A stretch of DNA of 64,000 nucleotides from Eutypella sp. D-1 (lineage: Eukaryota; Ascomycota; Sordariomycetes; Xylariales; Diatrypaceae): NCBI GenBank assembly GCA_023313575.1, contig JAJTTP010000001.1, positions 5,146,001 to 5,210,000 on the forward strand. The letters are read 5' to 3'. This document shows positions 59,693-64,000 of the stretch, in pieces (position 1 is the stretch's first letter; each line of letters begins with the position of its first letter). Below the pieces are notes generated by a model. It was not told the DNA's origin, ran no database searches, and worked only from the letters and a program-made list of their open reading frames with translations. Both the position numbers and the translations under genes were made by a program.

Positions 59693-59758
59693 ATTATAAC
59701 CTTTATATAATAAAGGTGGTTTATTATAAAGGGTGGTCCGTTATAGGGTGATTAGCGT
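59693..59758 (-). repeat. right terminal inverted repeat of the DNA transposon
   Basis: Ends GGTGATTAGCGT directly before TA. Counterpart of the left repeat. Confidence 0.85.
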
Positions 59759-60088
59759 TATTCGTACCCGTTAATTCCTTTTTATAAAAGGTTTAGTCAT
59801 ATATAAATAAAACTGAATGTTACAGCGCCATAGAGAAGAAAATCTGGATGTAGTATCTTGTTGTTGCGCAAGGAGAAAAGGGGGAGAAAGGAGGGACAGT
59901 CAGGTCGAATGCCTGACTATCCATATAAGGGACGGGACGCTAACGCTATAGCGGCGCCATAGCTGCGGCTCCACGCAGTGCCGTTCCCAGTCCTCAAGTA
60001 GTCACAAGGAGGGCACAAATCAAGCGGAGTTGTCGAAGCTCTAATGCTTCATAAGAGAGCTTTATTTCTCACTTCTATATCAAGGAGA
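59759..60088. other. spacer between transposon island and amine oxidase
   Basis: 330 bp of normal composition, returning abruptly from the AT-rich island. Probably includes the 3' UTR of the minus-strand oxidase. No gene seen. Confidence 0.5.
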
Positions 60089-61449
60089 TCATAGCTTAGA
60101 CTGCTCAGATACGGTCAATGTCCGTATGGGTGGTCCGCCCCGGCTTCCATCGCCCGCCTTTGTCGAATCCTGACCCGCTTCAGGGAGACGCAATCTCCAT
60201 TTCCTTCTGACTTCTTCAGAAGCCTTATTCTCGAAGGCGTCTACAACATATCGACCTATGATGGGAAGAAATTTGAAAGCGCTGTGCGATCCAAATGTCA
60301 GTAGTGTCTCGAGGTACTTGTCTCAACGGTGGCATCTTCAACATACTGTCCTGCTCCACCGGTAGCGAAGAAGAGACCTTTCGTCTCCGGGTGGTAGTCT
60401 ATGATGAAGTCTCCTGACGGAGTATCAGAGTACCAACACAATCGGCGTTTCATCCATTCGTGCCCGGCAAAGTCCGGGAGAAGCTGCCGTAGACCTTCGC
60501 GTAGTGCTGTGTCGGCGTCTTGGGGCAGATAGCCCGAGCTGGCGTTGTTGCTATCCCGCTTAGGTGACGACACAGTACGACGAGATGCATCGTCGTCGAC
60601 GTCAAATTGCGTAGCAAAACCATACCCGTGACGAGCGACTTTCAGGATGTTGGTCCCGGGCGTAGGCGGAAAGCAGAACATGCCCGTGCTAAAATTAATC
60701 ATCACGGGCATACCCTCCAGCTCTTTTGCTTCGTCCGCAGTTAGCTGGATGAATCCGACTGGTTGAGCAGATGCCGAGGTCGCGTGGGTCATCGGCACGA
60801 GGCGGTTCGTCCAGGCCCCGGTAGCGAGAACCACTTGAGAGGCGTACAGAGGCTCTCCTTGCGCGACGTTGACACCAACGACTCGACCGCCATTATAACG
60901 CAAAGATCGGACCGTGCCCCGGGGACCCGTAATAAAAGAGACACCCGCCAGGGTACATTTTATACTCAGACGGCGAATGCTGGACTCTGCATCTGCCCAG
61001 CCGGCATTGGGGTTGTACACGGCTTGGAGGCCCTCTAGGCGTGCCGGGATTTTCCGGTGCTTGCTTCGAATGTCTTTCGCATCTTGGTACTGGTCAATGT
61101 TGGTCCCATTGGCCCTGTGGTTTTCGATCGTCGTATCTAGATACGTGTTTCCAGACTGGTTCGCGAACATGGCAAACCCTGAGTTATAGTAGCTGCCCTT
61201 CCACTCGTGATTCCATTCCACAAGAGCTTCGCGGGCCATACGGCTATATACCGGATCGGCATAGTCAAATCGGATGATACGCGAAATATCAACACTGCTG
61301 CCGTCGACGACGGGCGGCAAGAAGCGGTCGAGAACGACAACATCTCGATATCCCCGTTTCTTCAGCTCAAGAGCGGTTGCGAGACCGAATACTCCGGCCC
61401 CAACAATGAGGACAGACTCATTCTTTGATACCGGCTGTCGCGAGGTCAT
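60089..61449 (-). CDS. FAD-dependent amine oxidase (sarcosine/fructosyl-amine/saccharopine oxidase family), peroxisomal SKL
   Basis: Exons 61449-60347 and 60281-60089, with a 65-bp intron (GTATGT, branch CTGAC, acceptor CAG), give 431 residues. The dinucleotide-binding motif VLIVGAGVFGLA is at residues 13-24, with the ribose-binding acidic residue D41. The substrate-side segment SRIIRFDYADPVYSRMA follows. C338 in RRLCWYSDTPSGDFIID is in the position where this family attaches FAD covalently. The second exon restores the conserved GGAGHAFKFLPIIGRYVVDA and ends in SKL, a classic PTS1. The enzyme would oxidise an N-alkyl or glycated amino acid in the peroxisome, making hydrogen peroxide. The exact substrate (sarcosine, pipecolate/saccharopine, fructosyl amino acid) is not decided. 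Confidence 0.9.
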
Positions 61450-62812
61450 GGTCGCAGGCTAGACTGATGGAAATAGCAGAGCAAACCAACGGATTAAATG
61501 AATATATAGTAGAGTACGGTTTACTAAAATCCGGGCAGACAACATTGAATGCATTTCTCAAGGACGACCGAGCTTATACTTACCTACCCTATATAACAGG
61601 AAAGCCGAAGGAAAGCGGACAGGGTCCGTCCTCCGTCCCCACGCATTCATGGATCACGGCATCCAAGCGGAGTTGAGATACTAGATAGCAGACTAACGAT
61701 GCCCCTAACGATGCCGCAACCCCACCTAAGGAACCGCCTCGCGGTAACCTTCCTTTTCAAATTTGCCAGCGCATATTAAGTCGGTTTTATAGCCGCCGAA
61801 CATCCAACCTGATCGGCCTCTACCCGTTTTATGGTTCGATGTCGCGATGGACGAACAGAGGCCAACCAAACGCGCGCGATAGCGTGTGAACTATGCCGGT
61901 ACGCCATCACACCACCCCTTTATTCAGCGGTATACTGAATGTGGCGGAAAAGTAGCCACATGTATACATGTAAGCATTTAGCCCTAGTTCTCTGCTCAAA
62001 CATTGCCTAGCAAACATCTCTGTTCTGTATTTGGGATCCGGGAGCCCCTGGTACTAATGTAGTACAATACTATCAAGACTACGTTCGAATAGGGGCCAAT
62101 AGGGGTAGTAGTACATATGGGGTGCGGCGCTAGCCTATGCTAGGTGGTCTACTCCCACGACGACGACCACCACCACTATCGCCACTACGCCACATATCTC
62201 AAGGCGTTGCTGGATCCTGTATCAAAATAGTGTGAGTTAAGAGCGACGTCGAAACAGTTATCTCGAAGCAGGGCATAGCACGCATGTAACAGCAAGCACA
62301 ATCATCACGAGTGAAGAAGCAGGGTATTTTGAGCTGCAAGCTGCTATTTAAAAAACGGCTTAGGCCATGAATATAGTAGTAGTAAACGAATAAATGCAGA
62401 TTACAGAAAATTGGGTAACAGGAAGCTATGAAAGGGGAAATGCCAAAGCCGCCAGATCAATCTTGAGGGTCCCAAATCATCCACCAAGCATAGACCTCCC
62501 TCTGGTCTACATGGAGATACCAGAATAGAGACAGAGGGCTCAGGACGATGATGGGTGTCGTTATATCTTGTAGATAGGTATATAAAATCAAACGGGTTGA
62601 AGGCAAAAAACACCAGAACTTGTCTCGTGCCGGTATATCATGGGGAGAAATCAAAATAAAGTTAGAGGTGCAGCTTTTATGGTCCTATTTTACTGTCTTC
62701 ATGGACGCGGTCGATGCTGAGAACCCCCTGGCCAGAAAGGATGAAAAGGCTGTCCACAGGCTGCTTCGACAACGGTATACGATTGTAGTCGCATACAAGA
62801 CGATCCCAAGGT
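61450..62812. other. intergenic region between amine oxidase and metalloprotease
   Basis: 1.36 kb. The part next to 61450 is the oxidase promoter; the part next to 62812 is the protease 3' side. Short frames (for example 62401-62654, minus) have no domain and no start context. No gene supported. Confidence 0.5.
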
Positions 62813-64000
62813 CTAGACCTCTGGCTCCAAAACGCGTCGGGGTACAACCTCGTGGATAATTTCTCCAGAGTCCATCTCGTCAAGGCTGTAGAAGTGCCTA
62901 ACCCATTCTTCATCGAAGGGGCTGATGCGGCAGCGACTCCAGTTATTCCCCCAGTTCCTCATGACAGAGAGGCGATCTTCGGGCCCGAGGCACCAAGAAG
63001 GGAGACTGGCCAGCTCCCACTGCGAGGGGAACTCGTGTCGAATCCCTAGGACATGACCCAGCTCGTGGCAGAACACGTTCGACATAGCTCCGAGCTGCCG
63101 GTCGAAGCACATCTGGAACACATAGACCCTGTTGGCGCTTTGCTGCAGTGCGTTGGCGTGGTCATCGGGGCCTTGAGGAAGTCTGGGAAAGAAGGCAGTC
63201 GCGAGGACATCCGGCATATTGCTCTCGTATTTCTTGTATTCGAGTCGGAACACGGCGGCGGAATCGTTGGAGACGCGTATGAAGCGCACGATGCCCCTCG
63301 ACACATGGTTCCAGGCCCACGCGGCGTGCTGCAGCGCTGTCACCGCCGTGTCGGCCATCCATTTATGCGGGAAGCTGGACACGACCACATTGTACGTTAT
63401 TACACTGTGCACCTTCCATCTGCATATTGTGTTGCGAATGCCCACACGGATCTCGCAATAGCCTACGGCAGCCATTCCCGTCGGGCAGAGGCAGAGGCTA
63501 GTATCGCTCGAGCCGAGACTAGGCTCGTTTGAGGAAGCACTAGTACCGGTGGGATGGAGGTCATGTTGGTAGAATCTGAAATCGAAGTCCGTGAGCGCCT
63601 TTATGACGTCTTCCCTCGGTTGGGCATTCGGGTCTACCAGGTCATCGAGTACCTCGTAAAAAGCATCTTCGAGATCGTAGCCTCTGCTGGCCTTGATCCC
63701 CGCCAGGAGGTGATCGTCGTCGACCTGAAACGGAAAAGGGTATTTATCGTCCTCCCTGGCCCGATGTTCGGTGACAGCAACAGAACCTCCAACCGCAGTC
63801 GACGTCGGCTCCGTCACGTTGTCTTGGTCTCGATCGGGTTGGTCGAAAAGGTCGGACACGGACGACTGACTCTGAGACTCGTAGCTATCCGAAATGGTGT
63901 GGCTTAAGTCTCCTTGCCCTCTCGCGAGGCTCGCACCCTCAACTCCTGGCATGTACACAAGCGCAGAAATGTGTTGCTGAACATTGTCGCTATCGCCCGC
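62813..64000 (-). CDS. metzincin-type zinc metalloprotease, 5' end possibly beyond window
   Basis: Frame from the stop at 62813 to an ATG at 63952 (379 residues), and still open to the window edge without a stop, so the true start may lie outside. The zinc-binding signature HELGHVLGIRHE (HExxHxxGxxH) starts near residue 296. A Met-turn-like SVM follows about 34 residues later (DRLSVMRNW), which marks a metzincin fold. Upstream, HKWMADTAVTALQHAAWAWN resembles the N-terminal helix of astacin- or matrixin-type catalytic domains. The first 170 residues are Asp/Ser-rich with no signal peptide visible from this ATG. Fungal proteins of this kind are poorly characterised and the substrate is unknown. 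Confidence 0.75.
   Translation of the reverse strand, partial: AGDSDNVQQHISALVYMPGVEGASLARGQGDLSHTISDSYESQSQSSVSDLFDQPDRDQDNVTEPTSTAVGGSVAVTEHRAREDDKYPFPFQVDDDHLLAGIKASRGYDLEDAFYEVLDDLVDPNAQPREDVIKALTDFDFRFYQHDLHPTGTSASSNEPSLGSSDTSLCLCPTGMAAVGYCEIRVGIRNTICRWKVHSVITYNVVVSSFPHKWMADTAVTALQHAAWAWNHVSRGIVRFIRVSNDSAAVFRLEYKKYESNMPDVLATAFFPRLPQGPDDHANALQQSANRVYVFQMCFDRQLGAMSNVFCHELGHVLGIRHEFPSQWELASLPSWCLGPEDRLSVMRNWGNNWSRCRISPFDEEWVRHFYSLDEMDSGEIIHEVVPRRVLEPEV

Larger units (their letters stand above)
44178..59758. mobile_element. nested, RIP-mutated transposon island bounded by TIRs
   Basis: 15.6 kb, extremely AT-rich, with no intact gene. Terminal inverted repeats bound it and TA dinucleotides flank it (44176-44177 and 59759-59760), as expected for Tc1/mariner-superfamily insertion. 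Removing the nested LTR elements leaves about 1.0 kb of the original DNA transposon (44178-44652 plus 59202-59758). Its transposase is unrecognisable after mutation. CpA/TpG is nearly absent (none in 46081-46380) while CpG persists, the signature of repeat-induced point mutation. Confidence 0.8.

Noticed and set aside
44178..59758. Interpretation as a centromere or a novel non-transposon system
   Set aside because: LTRs, TIRs, target duplications, polypurine tracts and RT-like spacing explain nearly all the structure seen; 15.6 kb bounded by TA is better read as one insertion site.
44125..60000. Similar ACGCAGTG-containing sequences on both sides of the island (about 44145 and 59975)
   Set aside because: Similarity is short and gapped and lies outside the TIRs; insufficient to call a duplication.

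Overview
The window is nuclear DNA of a filamentous ascomycete (Pezizomycotina, most likely a Sordariomycete). Genes carry short introns of about 55-265 bp with GT..AG ends and CTAAC/CTGAC-type branch points. Coding DNA is GC-rich. The gene set (Sec9, PCNA, dUTPase, Acn9/SDHAF3, EMC6, a three-KH protein, an Inp2/vezatin-like protein) is typical of these fungi. A 15.6-kb block of transposon debris bears the signature of repeat-induced point mutation (RIP). Where introns occur, exons were joined by hand from splice signals and reading-frame continuity.

Layout. 0.1-1.2 kb: a GPI-anchored Kre9/Knh-type surface protein (-). 1.2-9.7 kb: a gene-poor stretch with microsatellites. 9.7-11.3 kb: a KH-domain RNA-binding protein (-). 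13.9-15.0 kb: a coiled-coil protein, tentatively a kinetochore subunit (+). 15.5-16.3 kb: dUTPase (+). 17.2-19.0 kb: pyridoxal kinase with an 11-nt microexon (-). 20.3-21.2 kb: PCNA (-). 22.3-23.1 kb: SDH assembly factor Acn9/SDHAF3 (-). 23.8-25.2 kb: SNARE Sec9 (-). 27.1-29.8 kb: a GTPBP1/2-type GTPase (+). 30.3-30.9 kb: EMC6 (-). 33.9-36.1 kb: an Inp2/vezatin-like membrane protein (+). 37.5-39.0 kb: a bZIP factor with an AT-hook (+). 39.5-40.3 kb (-) and 41.0-41.9 kb (+): a divergent pair of an MBL-fold hydrolase and an NmrA-like reductase. 43.0-44.0 kb: an acyl-CoA thioesterase-like protein ending in ARL (+). 44.2-59.8 kb: the transposon island. 60.1-61.4 kb: a FAD amine oxidase ending in SKL (-). 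62.8-64.0 kb: a metzincin-type metalloprotease reaching the window edge (-).

The island can be read as nested insertions. A DNA transposon with roughly 66-bp terminal inverted repeats and TA target duplications was split by a reverse-oriented Ty3/gypsy-like LTR retrotransposon. That element was split by a forward copy of the same family. Four related solo LTRs then landed in the wreck, each with a 5-bp target duplication. The old layers have lost nearly all CpA/TpG but keep CpG; the solo LTRs are less mutated.

Two functional themes stand out. Genes for DNA replication and chromosome segregation (PCNA, dUTPase and the tentative kinetochore gene) all have MCB/SCB-like G1/S promoter motifs. A peroxisome theme appears around the island: Inp2-like, thioesterase with PTS1-like ARL, and amine oxidase with SKL. 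I found no convincing tRNA, rRNA, CRISPR array or wholly new system. The nested RIP island and the microexon gene structure are the most notable observations.
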